A stretch of 64,000 nt of DNA, taken from positions 930,001 to 994,000 of the forward strand of contig NZ_CP034835.1 of assembly GCF_004014715.1 (NCBI RefSeq), given 5' to 3'. The DNA comes from Pseudoalteromonas sp. R3 (GTDB lineage Bacteria > Pseudomonadota > Gammaproteobacteria > Enterobacterales > Alteromonadaceae). Below, piece by piece: positions 36,396 through 47,277 of the stretch; positions within the stretch are counted from its first letter, which is position 1; the number at the start of each line of letters is the position of its first letter. Under the pieces are notes generated by a model. The model searched no databases. It saw nothing but the letters and a program-made list of their open reading frames with translations, and was not told where the DNA came from. A program made the position numbers and the translations under genes.

Positions 36396-37904
36396 ATGAA
36401 ATTACACGCACTACTCACTTTAGCTTGTGCACTGACGCTGAATCCCCTCTCTGCATTGGCAGCCACACCGCAACAGGCTGCAGATTATATTGCCGATTAT
36501 ATCGAGCGTACACCGGAGCTTGGCCCAGGATTTGGTATGGTGGTGGTTAATCAGGATAAGGTGTTGCTCAATAAAGTATGGGGGAAGCGCAGGGCTGGTA
36601 CCAATTTGCCTGTCACGCCACAGACACCGCTTTACATTGCTTCTCAGACAAAAGCCTATATGGGGCTGGTTGCCGCTCACCTGCATCATCAAAAGGTGCT
36701 TGATCTGTACGCACCTCTTAGTCAGTTTTGGCCTGCCAGCAGTTTTCCCGAAGGAGTTGATGCCAAACAGTGGCGTTTAATTGATTTGCTCTCTCACCAG
36801 GTACCTGTCAGTGCGGATTTTGTAACTGAAATGGAGGCCTATATGACGGAAGTGGCGGTCGATGACTATCCATGGCTTATCAAGCGGTATGGTAAAAAAC
36901 GCGATGAAGGATTCGAGTATGACAACCTTGGGTATAATATTTACGGGGCAATCTTACAACAGGTAACTGGTCGCAGCTGGCAGGACTGGCTTGCAAAGGT
37001 ACTGTTTAAGCCATTTAACATGCCGCACAGTTCAGCGCGTACATCAGACTTTGCGGCTAACGAGGTTGCCTGGAACCATATCTGGCAGGGAAGTGAAGCG
37101 GGGTGGAAAGCGGTTCCGCCAAAAACCGATGCAATGATGCACTCTGCAGGTGGTATAGTCACCTCTACCTCAGACATAGCACATTGGTTGCAACTGAATT
37201 TGTCCGCGGGTAAGGGCAATATTTCTGCCGCGGATCTGGCACTGTCACATCAGCAGGCGGTAGCGCTTGACCCGCAAGCGCGCAATGTTTACCGGATCCC
37301 CTGTCATGGTTATTCACTTGGATGGAATATCTGCACCTTTAAAGGTTACTCTGTGCTGATCCATGGTGGTGGCTATACCGGCTCACGTTCTTTGATGGCC
37401 ATTGTGCCAGAGCTAAAAATAGGACTGGCGACTTTTTCGAACTCAGACAATATGACGGGCCGTTATACCATTCAGACGATTAAGCAGTATTTGTTGTATT
37501 TGCTGGATGCACCTGAATATAAAACCGCTGAGCGGGAAAATCTGAGCACTTATCAGGACAAAGTCGCCAAACTGCTTAATCGACGTCAACAACGCCTGAA
37601 TGATGCCGAGCAAGCTGAACACTGGCAGCAGTGGCGTTATACGCCTTCAAAAAAAGAGCTAGCAAACTATGCCGGACACTATCGCGGTGACAATGCTTAC
37701 CTCGATCTGACTTTGACAGTAAAGGGTGACCATCTGAGCGGACAGAGTTTTGACTATCATTTTATGCTCAAACCGGCTACTCAAGCTCGGTTTGCACTCT
37801 ATGATGTGCCGTTTGCTCAGCCTCAGCCTGTCGAATTTATACTGAATGAAGAAGGGAAGCCTGTCAGCCTGGAGTGGGCAGGTCGGGTTTATCAGCGTCT
37901 GTAG
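36396..37904 (+). CDS. exported serine hydrolase, class C beta-lactamase-like
   Basis: A 502-residue periplasmic or secreted hydrolase. The signal peptide MKLHALLTLACALTLNPLSALA ends near residue 22. The beta-lactamase/penicillin-binding-like domain carries the SxxK motif in IASQTKAYMGL (nucleophilic Ser near 89), the Y-x-N type motif in YDNLGYNIYG, and HGGGYTGSR as the KTG equivalent. A C-terminal lipocalin-like extra domain (about 420-502, ELANYAGHYRGDNAYLDLTL) follows. Members include esterases, peptidases and beta-lactamases, so antibiotic resistance should not be assumed. Confidence 0.88.
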   Translation: MKLHALLTLACALTLNPLSALAATPQQAADYIADYIERTPELGPGFGMVVVNQDKVLLNKVWGKRRAGTNLPVTPQTPLYIASQTKAYMGLVAAHLHHQKVLDLYAPLSQFWPASSFPEGVDAKQWRLIDLLSHQVPVSADFVTEMEAYMTEVAVDDYPWLIKRYGKKRDEGFEYDNLGYNIYGAILQQVTGRSWQDWLAKVLFKPFNMPHSSARTSDFAANEVAWNHIWQGSEAGWKAVPPKTDAMMHSAGGIVTSTSDIAHWLQLNLSAGKGNISAADLALSHQQAVALDPQARNVYRIPCHGYSLGWNICTFKGYSVLIHGGGYTGSRSLMAIVPELKIGLATFSNSDNMTGRYTIQTIKQYLLYLLDAPEYKTAERENLSTYQDKVAKLLNRRQQRLNDAEQAEHWQQWRYTPSKKELANYAGHYRGDNAYLDLTLTVKGDHLSGQSFDYHFMLKPATQARFALYDVPFAQPQPVEFILNEEGKPVSLEWAGRVYQRL

Positions 37905-38002
37905 GTAGAGTGGATGTGTTGTGGTTCACTTCCACAGTAGTTGACCCAGGTGTGTAATATGTTAAAACTGACCTTTCGATGACATTACACAAGGACGGCA
38001 CA

Positions 38003-38515
38003 GTGGCACAACACGGCACACTCTATTATTTATGCGGCAAGATGGGGGCTGGCAAATCCACCTTGTCGCGTCAGCTGGCTCAGGAGCATCAGGCGGTGGT
38101 GTTGTCGGAGGATGACTGGCTGGCGGCGCATTACCCGGGCCAAATTCAAACCTTCGATGATTACATCGATAAGTCCCGGCTAATCAAACCTTTTATTAAA
38201 GCGCATGTGCAAAGCCTGTTGCAGCTGGGGCTGAATGTGGTGATGGATTTTCCGGCTAACACCCGACGGCAACGCACCTGGTTTGTTGAGCTGAGCGAAG
38301 CGGTACAGGCCAAACATCAACTTTACTATCTGGATGTCAGTGATGAGCAATGTCTCGCCCAGCTGGCCAAGCGCCGGGTTGAACAGCCGGTGCGAGCCCA
38401 CTTTGATACCGAAGCGGTGTTTTATCAGGTTAGCCAGTATTTTGAACCACCTGAGGAAAGTGAAAACCTGACCTTAGTACAAGTAACGGACGTCAGCGGC
38501 TCAGACGTCCAGTGA
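38003..38515 (+). CDS. P-loop AAA/zeta-like kinase
   Basis: A 170-residue ATP-binding protein (178 from ATG 37979). Walker [16 protein letters not shown] is near the N-terminus, followed by [15 protein letters not shown] and [17 protein letters not shown], the layout of small nucleotide or antibiotic kinases and zeta-toxin-like proteins. No antitoxin gene lies next to it, so a toxin role is not supported. GTG 38003 is favoured because AAGGA lies upstream at a proper distance, whereas ATG 37979 has none. The last 15 bases overlap the 3' end of the opposing sensor kinase gene. Confidence 0.75.
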   Translation: MAQHGTLYYLCGKMGAGKSTLSRQLAQEHQAVVLSEDDWLAAHYPGQIQTFDDYIDKSRLIKPFIKAHVQSLLQLGLNVVMDFPANTRRQRTWFVELSEAVQAKHQLYYLDVSDEQCLAQLAKRRVEQPVRAHFDTEAVFYQVSQYFEPPEESENLTLVQVTDVSGSDVQ

Positions 38516-41500
38516 GGATGCCAGCTGTTGCTCAAGTGCAGTCAAAGTTTCTTCTGCGCCATCAAAATCAAAATCCTCAATCTGGTTAAAGAGTTGCTCA
38601 GCGAGGGGCTGCTGGGGTGTGCCGCTTAGCGCCTCCAGTAATGTATCAGCCCGGTCGCTGGCATCCATATCCGAATCACTGATCAGTGCTTTGAGTTCAG
38701 CCAGTAAAGCCGTTATATCAATGTGCTGATGTGCGTTTTCTGAATGACCTGCCTCGCTGGGAGGGTCTATGTCCTGCGACTTACCCAGTGCCAGCGTCAT
38801 TGCATCAATCAGTGCAGTCAGGCAGGGGAGTAGCTCATCCATTATGGCTTGTATCGGTGCATTGTTGGCACAGGCGGTTTCTAACTCAGCGGCCAGCTGT
38901 GCCACCTGAACAGCCCCGATATTACCAGCGCTGCCTTTGAGTGTATGGGCGCACCGCATCGGGCCCTGTGGATCTGTGTCCGTGTGTGACTGGGCTTCGA
39001 CAAAGGCTTGTTCAAATTGCGCCTGTTTATCACAAAATCGTCCCAGCAGCTTTTTGTACAGGGCTGAGTCGCCTTCGCTGATGGCGAGTCCCGTCTGGGT
39101 ATCCAGCCCGGCTATCGCAGCTAAGTCCTTCGATGCATCCGTGGATGCTGGCAATGTCTGTTCGCTGGTGGCTGGTATATCCGCAGGTCGAGTCGGGGTT
39201 ATCCAGCGGGTTAGGGTGGCAAACATTTTGCGTGGGTTCAGGGGTTTTTCAATGATGTCGTTCATGCCACATTCCAGCGCCTTTTGGCGATTATCCAGCA
39301 TCACACTGGCGGTCATGGCTATGACCGGCAGGTCCTGCCATCCGGGTTGCTGGCGGATAGCTTCAGTTGCACTGTAGCCGTCCATCACTGGCATCTGGCA
39401 GTCCATGAGCACACCATCGTAGTCACGCTGGTGCAGCATCTCCAGTGCCTGTTGGCCGTGCTCAGCTACATCAACCTCAATGCCATTTTTTTCTAATAAG
39501 GCAATGGCCAGCTCCTGATTAAGGTCGTTATCTTCAACCAACAGTAGGTGTGCGCCCGCGACAGCGTTGGGGTGTTCGTCGGCACTCGTATCGTGTTGCT
39601 CGCAGGTACTAGGATCGCCAAACAGGCTAAGCAGGCAGGCGGCAAGTGGCTTGGGGAAAACCGGCTTTGACAAGGTATAGCTGACCTCGCTTTGTGCCAT
39701 TTCTCCACCGTGATTCAGCAGTATGACGGGGAGTTTTGCGCGCACTGAGTCGGGTAAGATATCCAGGCTACGACTGTCCGCCAGAATGAATTGCGCGTGC
39801 GTCAAAGCAGGCGCTTCATTGTCTAAGGTGTCCCGGCTGATGGCCTCTGCGCTGATCCCAAAAACATGCAGGTAGCGTTTTAGTGTGCTTGCAGCGTACT
39901 GATTATCATCGAGGATCACCGCGTGTTGCACGGACAACTCAGGTAAACGGGTATCGCAGTTATCACATAGCCGCACCACAATATCAAAAGCAAAGGTACT
40001 GCCTTCACCGGCAATACTCTGGCAGCTGATCTGACCGCCCATCAGCTCCACCAGCTTTTTACAAATCGCCAGTCCCAGGCCTGTTCCTCCGTATTTACGT
40101 GTCGTTGAAGTATCCGCCTGGCTAAAAGATTTAAAGAGTTTCTGCTGTTGTTCATCGGTCATGCCAATACCGGTGTCTATAACCGCAAATGCCAGTGTGA
40201 GGGTATCTTTATCGCCTGCCTGTGGTGACACATCGATGATCACATCACCGCCCTTATCGGTGAACTTAATCGCATTACTGCCTAAGTTTAATAATATCTG
40301 TGAGATCCGCAGCGGGTCGCCTACCAGACGTGCCGGGATCCCAGGATCCAGCATCACACAAAGCTCAATGTCCTTTTCCCGGGCCTTGATAGCCAGCAGA
40401 TCTATGCTTTGCGTCAGGGTTTCTTCCAGATCAAACTCAATGGCTTCAATATCGAGCCGTCCCGCTTCAATTTTAGAAAAATCGAGAATGTCATTGATGA
40501 TCCCAAGGAGCGACTCGGCACTGCGATTGATTTTCTCGACATAATTACGTTGCTGACGATCCAAAGTGGTTTGCAGGGCCAGATAGCTCATACCTATGAT
40601 GGCGTTCATAGGAGTACGGATCTCATGGGACATATTCGATAAAAAGTCGGACTTGGCCTGAGTGGCGCTTTCCGCTTTATCCTTGGCTTTTTGCAGCGCC
40701 ACTTGCAGCGCTTTGGCGTCGCTGATATCCATATTAATACCAAACACTTCCTTGCCACCGGGACCATGTTTGGCGACCACACTGCGACCAATACTAAGGA
40801 TCCACTTCCAGCTGCCATCGGCACATTTCATACGCATTTCATGACGAAAGGTATCGCTTTCACCACGCGCATGGGCCAATAGTGCGTCTTCGGTGGCACT
40901 GAGGTCGTCCGGGTGAATGAGCTGGTGCCAGCGTGCAATGCTAGGGCCGTACAGCTGCTCCAGCTCATCGTACTGGTAGCCCAGCATTTCTGACCAGACA
41001 TCGTTAGTGATCAGTTGTCCACTACTGATATCCCATTCCCAGGTGCCGGCATTGGCACCTGACATTGCCAGCTCCAGCCGCTGTTCAGCTTCTTTGAGTT
41101 CGCCATAGGATAAGGAGTTGGCCAGAGCCACAGCGAGGTGATTGGCAACGACACGTAATATCGCGCGCTGTGCCCGGGTGAGCGCGTGCTGATGGTTAAA
41201 TTGTAGGGTAAACACGCCCAGCACTTCGCCATCGACTATCAGCGGAGCACAAAATACAGTTTGTGTGGCAGTGCCATGAAGATTGTCAGCGGCATCTAAC
41301 GCCAGTTTGTGCCAGTCTTGCGGGCTGGCAGCATAAACCTGAGTGGCCTCTTTGACACAGTACACATCGGCGCCCCGGCTGGTGCTCAGTTTGCTGATCA
41401 ACGCTGCAAACGGCTCGTCATCTTGTACGGCGTAGATGTAATCTATGTACTGCTGCTCGCGATGATAAATGCCCACCGCACAAAACTCACAGGGCAGAGT

Positions 41501-44065
41501 TTGCTTGAGGTGTTGATAAATGGTTTCGCAAATGACTTTCATGTCGTAGGTTGCCGCCACTTCTTTACCCACTTCGCCTAATACCACCAGATCCTGAGTG
41601 CGTTGTGCGACTTTCTGTTCCAGTTTTAGGCTGGCAAGGCGCAGTCTGCGCTCCCTGATATGCACTATGGTCACTATCGAGATGATGAGCACAGCAGGCA
41701 GCAGCACTTTAAACCACAGGGTTTCATACCAGGCAGGCAAAGAGATGATAGGTAAGCCAATAGGCGTATCATTCCAGACACCATGATTATTGCTCCCCAC
41801 AACCTGCAGCACATATTCGCCAGGCTCAAGTGAGCGGTAACTGGCGCGGGGTGTATCTGTGATTGTGCTCCACTGTGCATCGTGCCCCAGCAACTTATAG
41901 CGATAGCGGTTATCTTCTGTGGCATGGTAATCTAGTGCGGCAAAGTAGACGGTCAGGTTTCTGTCTCTATGTGTAAACTCAATACCGCTATCGAGTTTGT
42001 TAATTCGCTCCCCATCGCGCTCAGCATGGGTAAAAACCAGTGGCGGCGGGGAAATATTGACGTAGACCGTGAGCGGGTTAAACCCAGTGATACCATCTAT
42101 GCTACCAAACAGGATCTGTTCATTATAGGTGACAAACGAGCGCGCCAGAAAGTGGTTGTTGCCCAGTCCGTCATGGGTTGTAAACTGATGAAAGATCCCA
42201 CTGAGTGGATCAAGCTGAAAGACGCCGCCAGAGGTTGCCAGCCACAGTAATCCCAGTTCATCGGCGACAATGGATTTCACCGCAAAATTGGCTTGAGATG
42301 TGGTGTTACTAAAACGCTTAAACTGCCCACCATCCAGTGTATAACGAGTTATTCCATTATTGCTGGCAAACCACAGGTTACGGCCGCTCTGAATACCCTG
42401 ATTGATATGGCGGCCATCCAGACTGGTGGGGGTGTTATCGGGCAGGTAGTGCTGTATTTGTGTTAAGTCCGGGCTCAGGCGAAACAGGCCATCCCCATCG
42501 CTGCCTATCCAGACTTGACTGTCACTGTCGAACAGCACAAAAGTCGGATCCGTATTGGGCAGGAAGTATTGTACTTCGCCGCTTGGTGGGTGCCAGCGTG
42601 TGACTCTGCGCTCACCAGCTATGATCAGCCACACCCACCCCTGAGCATCAAAGTTGATATAATCGACGGGTGAGCCCTCTCGCACTCCGGCTGGCATAAA
42701 GGGAGTTAAAGTACGATCTAGCTCATCGACTTTAAACAGACCAAAATTGGTGCCTGCATACAGCTGACCTTCGGTATCCCGGTTGAGGTGATGTACTCTG
42801 AGGCGATAGTCGCCCGTTAGCTCCTCGGGTGACGCGAACGGGGTAAATTGCCCGTGACCATCAAAATGTACTAAGCCACGACCGGTACCAAGCCATACAC
42901 CGCCTTCAATGGCCTTTGCCATACTCAGTACCTGATTAAATAGCCCAGAAAGCTGTTGGTCTGCCAAAAAGTGATGCCAGGCTTTAAAAGCAGGCGGGTG
43001 GGGGAATACTTTAATAACACCTGAGTAGCGCGTAGCCGCCCACATCAGCCCGGTCTGATCAATTAATACCTGGCGAACATCGCGGTTTTGCAGTAAAGCC
43101 AGTTTGCCGTCCTGTGCTGTGGGTATAAATTTCTCTTGCAATGGAGAAAAGTGGTAGATACCGGCAAAGGTCGACAGCAGAATATCGCCCTGGTGGTGTA
43201 ACAGGCTGGATACACTGGGCAGGCTGTGATCATGGAGCTGATAGGTATGAAAACGTTCAGCATCCGGGTCAAAGCGTCCAAAGCTGGTGCGGGTGGCTAC
43301 CCAGAGTCGGCCATCGGCAGCAACGGAGACTTGTCGGACTTCCGGATGATCCAGCGACTGCGGGGCAACCTTAAATGCGCTGAACTGGCCACTTTGGCGG
43401 TCAAGTCGGTAAAGTCCGTCTGAGGTAGCACACCAGATAGCACCATCCTGCGCTTCGGTAATACTCCACACTCGGTCGTTGCCCAGGCTCGTTGGGTTGT
43501 CCGGGTCGTGGACAAAACGCTCGAAGCCGCTGCCATCTGATTTGAGACGATTGAGTCCACCGCCATTGGTGCCAACCCAAAGACTGCCATCCTCACTTTC
43601 GAACAGGGCTTGTACTTTGTCTGCTCCCAGAGACTGTGGATTGTTGGGGTCATGGCGAAAATGCTGAAACCCTTGCTGTGCACCTAAAAACAGGTTCAGG
43701 CCACCGCCCCAGGTACCGGCCCACAAACGGCCACGGCTATCAAACAGTAACACACTGACACTGTCGGCTGACAGCGAGCTGGGGTCGTTTGGGTCATGTC
43801 TAAAGTTACTGAACTGATAGCCATCGTAGCGCTTAATGCCATCGGCGCTGCCAAACCACATAAACCCTTGCTGATCTTTGCTCACGGCGTAGATCTGGGG
43901 CGTGTTCAAGCCGTTATAGGTGGCGATATTTTCAATCTTGAGGGTGGTAGCCAGTACTTTTTGTGCGAATAAAGCACATAAGATCCATTTCACCGCTAAA
44001 CTAACAGTGAATGCTAAACCCCAGCGCGTTGGTCGGGTTGTGCTTGAGACAGAGGTGACGGGCAT
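38501..44065 (-). CDS. giant hybrid sensor histidine kinase (propeller, GAF, PAS, HK, two REC, HPt)
   Basis: A 1854-residue hybrid kinase. A signal/anchor segment (about 15-40) is followed by a periplasmic two-component regulator propeller (repeated [33 protein letters not shown]; about 45-700) and a Y_Y_Y domain ([11 protein letters not shown], near 760). One transmembrane helix is near 780-803. Inside the cell are GAF (about 840-985), PAS (about 990-1125), HisKA with phospho-acceptor His1147 in SHEIRTP, HATPase (about 1225-1365), a degenerate receiver, a full receiver with Asp1555 ([11 protein letters not shown]), and HPt with His1707 (AHTLKGSAG). This resembles sugar-sensing one-protein phosphorelays. 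ATG 44065 is preferred because it begins just before the signal segment. It is divergent from a multi-receiver gene. Confidence 0.93.
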   Translation of the reverse strand: MPVTSVSSTTRPTRWGLAFTVSLAVKWILCALFAQKVLATTLKIENIATYNGLNTPQIYAVSKDQQGFMWFGSADGIKRYDGYQFSNFRHDPNDPSSLSADSVSVLLFDSRGRLWAGTWGGGLNLFLGAQQGFQHFRHDPNNPQSLGADKVQALFESEDGSLWVGTNGGGLNRLKSDGSGFERFVHDPDNPTSLGNDRVWSITEAQDGAIWCATSDGLYRLDRQSGQFSAFKVAPQSLDHPEVRQVSVAADGRLWVATRTSFGRFDPDAERFHTYQLHDHSLPSVSSLLHHQGDILLSTFAGIYHFSPLQEKFIPTAQDGKLALLQNRDVRQVLIDQTGLMWAATRYSGVIKVFPHPPAFKAWHHFLADQQLSGLFNQVLSMAKAIEGGVWLGTGRGLVHFDGHGQFTPFASPEELTGDYRLRVHHLNRDTEGQLYAGTNFGLFKVDELDRTLTPFMPAGVREGSPVDYINFDAQGWVWLIIAGERRVTRWHPPSGEVQYFLPNTDPTFVLFDSDSQVWIGSDGDGLFRLSPDLTQIQHYLPDNTPTSLDGRHINQGIQSGRNLWFASNNGITRYTLDGGQFKRFSNTTSQANFAVKSIVADELGLLWLATSGGVFQLDPLSGIFHQFTTHDGLGNNHFLARSFVTYNEQILFGSIDGITGFNPLTVYVNISPPPLVFTHAERDGERINKLDSGIEFTHRDRNLTVYFAALDYHATEDNRYRYKLLGHDAQWSTITDTPRASYRSLEPGEYVLQVVGSNNHGVWNDTPIGLPIISLPAWYETLWFKVLLPAVLIISIVTIVHIRERRLRLASLKLEQKVAQRTQDLVVLGEVGKEVAATYDMKVICETIYQHLKQTLPCEFCAVGIYHREQQYIDYIYAVQDDEPFAALISKLSTSRGADVYCVKEATQVYAASPQDWHKLALDAADNLHGTATQTVFCAPLIVDGEVLGVFTLQFNHQHALTRAQRAILRVVANHLAVALANSLSYGELKEAEQRLELAMSGANAGTWEWDISSGQLITNDVWSEMLGYQYDELEQLYGPSIARWHQLIHPDDLSATEDALLAHARGESDTFRHEMRMKCADGSWKWILSIGRSVVAKHGPGGKEVFGINMDISDAKALQVALQKAKDKAESATQAKSDFLSNMSHEIRTPMNAIIGMSYLALQTTLDRQQRNYVEKINRSAESLLGIINDILDFSKIEAGRLDIEAIEFDLEETLTQSIDLLAIKAREKDIELCVMLDPGIPARLVGDPLRISQILLNLGSNAIKFTDKGGDVIIDVSPQAGDKDTLTLAFAVIDTGIGMTDEQQQKLFKSFSQADTSTTRKYGGTGLGLAICKKLVELMGGQISCQSIAGEGSTFAFDIVVRLCDNCDTRLPELSVQHAVILDDNQYAASTLKRYLHVFGISAEAISRDTLDNEAPALTHAQFILADSRSLDILPDSVRAKLPVILLNHGGEMAQSEVSYTLSKPVFPKPLAACLLSLFGDPSTCEQHDTSADEHPNAVAGAHLLLVEDNDLNQELAIALLEKNGIEVDVAEHGQQALEMLHQRDYDGVLMDCQMPVMDGYSATEAIRQQPGWQDLPVIAMTASVMLDNRQKALECGMNDIIEKPLNPRKMFATLTRWITPTRPADIPATSEQTLPASTDASKDLAAIAGLDTQTGLAISEGDSALYKKLLGRFCDKQAQFEQAFVEAQSHTDTDPQGPMRCAHTLKGSAGNIGAVQVAQLAAELETACANNAPIQAIMDELLPCLTALIDAMTLALGKSQDIDPPSEAGHSENAHQHIDITALLAELKALISDSDMDASDRADTLLEALSGTPQQPLAEQLFNQIEDFDFDGAEETLTALEQQLASSLDV

Positions 44066-44221
44066 AGTGTTTGGCCTGCTGGCTGGTCCATTGAATCGCT
44101 GTACAAATGTTAGACAGATATTAGAAACCTGTGCACAATAATAGCAAATAAATTTTCTGACCTTGCAACACCTTAACTGTGCCAAGCCTCATGCTGAGGC
44201 AATGAGCTTTAGGAGAGAACA

Positions 44222-45751
44222 ATGGATAATGGCAGTGCAGTAACCACTATGACTATTCTGGTTGTTGAGGCGCACGAAACCATTCGTTCTATGGTGGCTA
44301 ATATTGTGACTGGCCTTGGGCGGGTCAATGTATTGCAAAGCCCCAATGGTGCCGATGCACTTGATAAGCTGCAGTATCAGGATATCCACCTCATAATTGC
44401 CGACTGGATGTTGCCTAAGTTGGCAGGTATCGACTTGTTAAAAGAAGTCAGAAAAAACCCGCGTACTGCTGCGATTCCTTTTGTCATGACTGCTACCTCC
44501 ATTCAACAATCTCAGGTGTTGCAGGCCATAAAATGTGGCGTGTCTGAATATGTGGTCAAACCCTTTTCCAGCAAAATCATGTTGGAGCGATTGCGTCGGG
44601 CTCTGAATAAACCGGTCAGGCCCTACCATGGAGAAATGAGCGAAGAAGAAACCGTTGTAGAGCAACCCATTCAGGTGCTGGTGGTCGATGATGTGGCAGA
44701 CAATATTAAAATTATCGGTGATGTGCTGCGTAAAGAATACAAAGTCAAAGCGGCGTTGAGCGGCGCAAAGGCATTGCAGATCTGCGCAGCAGAGCCACAA
44801 CCGGACCTGGTTTTACTGGATATTATGATGCCGGGTATGGATGGGCTGGAGGTCTGCCGTCGTCTTAAAGACGATCCTCACACCCAGCATATTACGGTGA
44901 TTTTTTTAACCGCGCTGGAGCAAACGGAGCATGTGGTACGGGGGCTTGAACTGGGAGCGGTCGACTATATTACCAAGCCTGCGAACCCGTCGGTGGTTAA
45001 ATCCCGGGTGCGAGCGCATTGTCGTAATATAGAATCGAATCGTCTGATGCGTGCACAGATAGACGCCATGCTGGATAATGCAAGATTGCGGGATGAGTTT
45101 GACAGCCTGACGCAGACTAATCTTGCCAAACCGGTATCGGATATTCGCAGTTCAACGGCGATGTTGGCAAGGCACATCAAAGACCCGGAGCGTGCCAGAC
45201 GTTACCTGAGCTTTATTCAGCATAGCTGTTTACGGCTTCAGCATGCTATGGACAGCATGTCAGCGTTGGCAAAAATTGAAGCCAATGAGTATCGCCTCAA
45301 TCCGGTCACTCACCCTTTGCACAAAGTCATAGAAGCAGTACTGGAAGACTTAGCCCCGCTGGTTGAAGCCTCAAAAATCCAGCTCCGCACTGTGGTATCT
45401 AAAGATCTATTGTTTTTTGGTGAACCGGCTTTGTGTTACACCTTATTCCATAATCTTATCAGCAATGCGCTGGAAGCGGTTAAGACCAAGCCCCTGGTGA
45501 CCATCAGTGCACAGCCTGCGGAGCAACAGCTGACGGTGATCATTCAAAATCCCGATCCGGTGCCGGACGGTGTCAGAACGCGTTTTTTCGATAAGTTTGT
45601 GACTTTTGGTAAGCCTGACAGAGCAGGTGTGGGTACTTACACCGCCAAATTGCTCGTCGAAGCGCAGCAGGGCCAGATAGATTTTAACACCGATGAGCAA
45701 AGAGGCACTGAGGTGACGGTCAGTTTGCCCTTAGGAGAAAAAGCAAACTAG
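44222..45751 (+). CDS. dual-receiver protein with histidine-kinase-like C-terminus
   Basis: A 509-residue signalling protein. Receiver 1 (about 10-128) has Asp in LIIADWMLPKLAG but its acidic pair is altered (VVEAHE). Receiver 2 (about 150-268) is complete (LVVDDVADN, LVLLDIMMPGMDGLE, late Lys in DYITKPANP). The C-terminus has a kinase dimerisation-like helix in which the S-H-E-L-R-T-P position reads QTNLAKP, so the phosphoacceptor His is missing. The HATPase-like region keeps an N-box (HNLISNALEAV) and a GVGTYTAKLL loop. An AGGAG stretch precedes the ATG. The start lies about 155 bases from the divergent giant kinase start; the pair may form one pathway. Confidence 0.88.
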   Translation: MDNGSAVTTMTILVVEAHETIRSMVANIVTGLGRVNVLQSPNGADALDKLQYQDIHLIIADWMLPKLAGIDLLKEVRKNPRTAAIPFVMTATSIQQSQVLQAIKCGVSEYVVKPFSSKIMLERLRRALNKPVRPYHGEMSEEETVVEQPIQVLVVDDVADNIKIIGDVLRKEYKVKAALSGAKALQICAAEPQPDLVLLDIMMPGMDGLEVCRRLKDDPHTQHITVIFLTALEQTEHVVRGLELGAVDYITKPANPSVVKSRVRAHCRNIESNRLMRAQIDAMLDNARLRDEFDSLTQTNLAKPVSDIRSSTAMLARHIKDPERARRYLSFIQHSCLRLQHAMDSMSALAKIEANEYRLNPVTHPLHKVIEAVLEDLAPLVEASKIQLRTVVSKDLLFFGEPALCYTLFHNLISNALEAVKTKPLVTISAQPAEQQLTVIIQNPDPVPDGVRTRFFDKFVTFGKPDRAGVGTYTAKLLVEAQQGQIDFNTDEQRGTEVTVSLPLGEKAN

Positions 45752-45785
45752 CCTCCTGGGTAGCACTTATGCTCAGGAGGCTAGT
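45747..45785 (-). terminator. bidirectional terminator between convergent genes
   Basis: Perfect 12-bp stem ACTAGCCTCCTG / CAGGAGGCTAGT with a 15-base loop. The plus-strand gene's TAG stop lies inside the left arm. On the minus strand (past cysZ) the stem is followed by TTGCTTTTT, so it fits cysZ best. Confidence 0.8.
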
Positions 45786-45793
45786 ATTAGCGG

Positions 45794-46522
45794 TTAGTTA
45801 CGAAATTGGGGGCGGTAATTCTCGACCCACAATTTGGTTGCGCCACATACCGCTGCCGGCATCACAATCAAATTAACAATCGGAATGCTGGTTAACACCA
45901 TGACCGCAAACCCAAAACCATAAGACAGCCCCTGGTGTGCTTTTAAAGTGTCTTTCATCTCTTTAAAAGAGACTTTGTGATTGTCGAAGGGGTAGTCGTT
46001 GTACTGTACGTTGTACATCCAGCATGAAAACAACACCCAGAGTATCTGACCAATGAAGGGGAGCATCCACAGCAGGATAAAAAAGCCTATGGCACGCGGC
46101 AGGTAGTAAACCAGTTTGCTCCATTCGCGGCCCAGCATACGTGGCACATCTTTAACTAAATCGGCGAAACCATCATCATTAATTTTTTGCCCGGTCAGAT
46201 GTAGCTCGACTTTTTCGGACAGCAAGCCATTGAATGGCGCAGCAATAAAGTTGGTGATAACGGTAAACACCATGCTGTAACTGAATAAAATCACTAACAC
46301 AGCAATGGGCCACATTAACCACTCCAGCCAGCTTAGCCAGTCAGGCAGTAGTTCATTCAGATAGGCAAAGCCTTGTGTCAGCCAGTCATATAGGAAAAAC
46401 AACGAGCCGCCAAATAGCAACACATTGATAAGCAAAGGAATAAATACAAAGCGTTTAAGTCCTTTTTGGCTCAGTAAGGAAAAGCCCGCGACAAAATACT
46501 CCATACCTTTGGTCAGTTGCAT
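45794..46522 (-). CDS. cysZ: sulfate transporter CysZ
   Basis: A 242-residue inner-membrane sulfate permease. The start GMEYFVAGFSLLSQKGLKRFVFIPLLINVLLF and the C-terminal SYGFGFAVMVLTSIPIVNLIVMPAAVCGATKLW, both cut from long hydrophobic segments, are hallmarks. PFIGQILWVLFSCWMYNVQY and YPFDNHKVSFKE are also conserved. The length is close to E. coli CysZ (253). Its nearness to zipA and ligA echoes the E. coli cysZ-zipA-ligA order, with several genes inserted. It ends at a strong hairpin. Confidence 0.95.
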   Translation of the reverse strand: MQLTKGMEYFVAGFSLLSQKGLKRFVFIPLLINVLLFGGSLFFLYDWLTQGFAYLNELLPDWLSWLEWLMWPIAVLVILFSYSMVFTVITNFIAAPFNGLLSEKVELHLTGQKINDDGFADLVKDVPRMLGREWSKLVYYLPRAIGFFILLWMLPFIGQILWVLFSCWMYNVQYNDYPFDNHKVSFKEMKDTLKAHQGLSYGFGFAVMVLTSIPIVNLIVMPAAVCGATKLWVENYRPQFRN

Positions 46523-46775
46523 TGAAATACCTCTGTATTTAAAGTTCTATGCCCATTATAAGGTCAGGTCGATAAAAAAGGGCAGTCTGTTCAGTAACAA
46601 ATTGTGCATGCCTGTCATCTTATTGTGTTTGCGAAGGTTTCTCGTTAACTAAGCAAAGCGGAACGAGTGTACTTTGGTGTAAGGAAAAATAAATTTACAG
46701 ATTATTGCGCTTTGCTGGTTGAAACCGCACCTGCTTGCCTATACATTCAAGTTATCGTACTCGGGGAGTTTGCCC

Positions 46776-47051
46776 ATGCAATCGCATTTTTGGTTATTAG
46801 CATTGTGTCTGATGGTGTCACTGACAGTGAACGCCGCTGGCAACAGTGCGTCAGTCAAAACTGCGCAGCTGGTAGAGCTTTTATCTGACCCTGACGAAGA
46901 TAAACTAGACTGCGATTCAGACACTCCTGTACCTGGCTCTGCCAACCTGGAAAATGTGCAACCTGCTCGCGACTTCCCGGATACCGTCAGCTTATATCAC
47001 CCGTTTACTTGCTATCATCAGGGGATTAGAGCCCCACCTGTTTCAGCCTAA
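46776..47051 (+). CDS. small exported acidic protein
   Basis: A 91-residue predicted secreted protein with no recognised family. GGGGAG lies about eight bases before the ATG at 46776, and residues 1-21 (HFWLLALCLMVSLTVNAA) form a clear signal peptide with an Ala-x-Ala-like cleavage site. The mature part is short, with an acidic patch (SDPDEDKLDCDSDTPVP) and two Cys (DCDSD, TCYHQG). It stands alone between cysZ and the CBS gene. A periplasmic or extracellular role is inferred only from the signal peptide. Confidence 0.55.
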   Translation: MQSHFWLLALCLMVSLTVNAAGNSASVKTAQLVELLSDPDEDKLDCDSDTPVPGSANLENVQPARDFPDTVSLYHPFTCYHQGIRAPPVSA

Positions 47052-47277
47052 ATCACTCATTTCTTATTTGAACTTTGCACGCCTGATGGGCTGTGCCGTG
47101 ATGTGCTTAAAGTCAGTGCTGCTATTTCCTATGGCTCGCGACTGGCAATGACCTTTGTGTGAAAACACCTAGCCAAATTACAGCGTATAAACTCAGCGTA
47201 TTATCGCCGGAGTTGACTTGCCTTTGGTTGAACAGGTGTTAAATCGCATTGGTATATTCCCGAAACAGAGGTGAATA

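Noticed and set aside
36396..37904. Antibiotic-resistance AmpC beta-lactamase
   Set aside because: The catalytic motifs are those of the wide serine hydrolase family and the protein has an extra C-terminal domain; resistance cannot be claimed.
38003..38515. Zeta-type toxin of a toxin-antitoxin pair
   Set aside because: Only a P-loop kinase fold is visible; no small antitoxin gene lies next to it.
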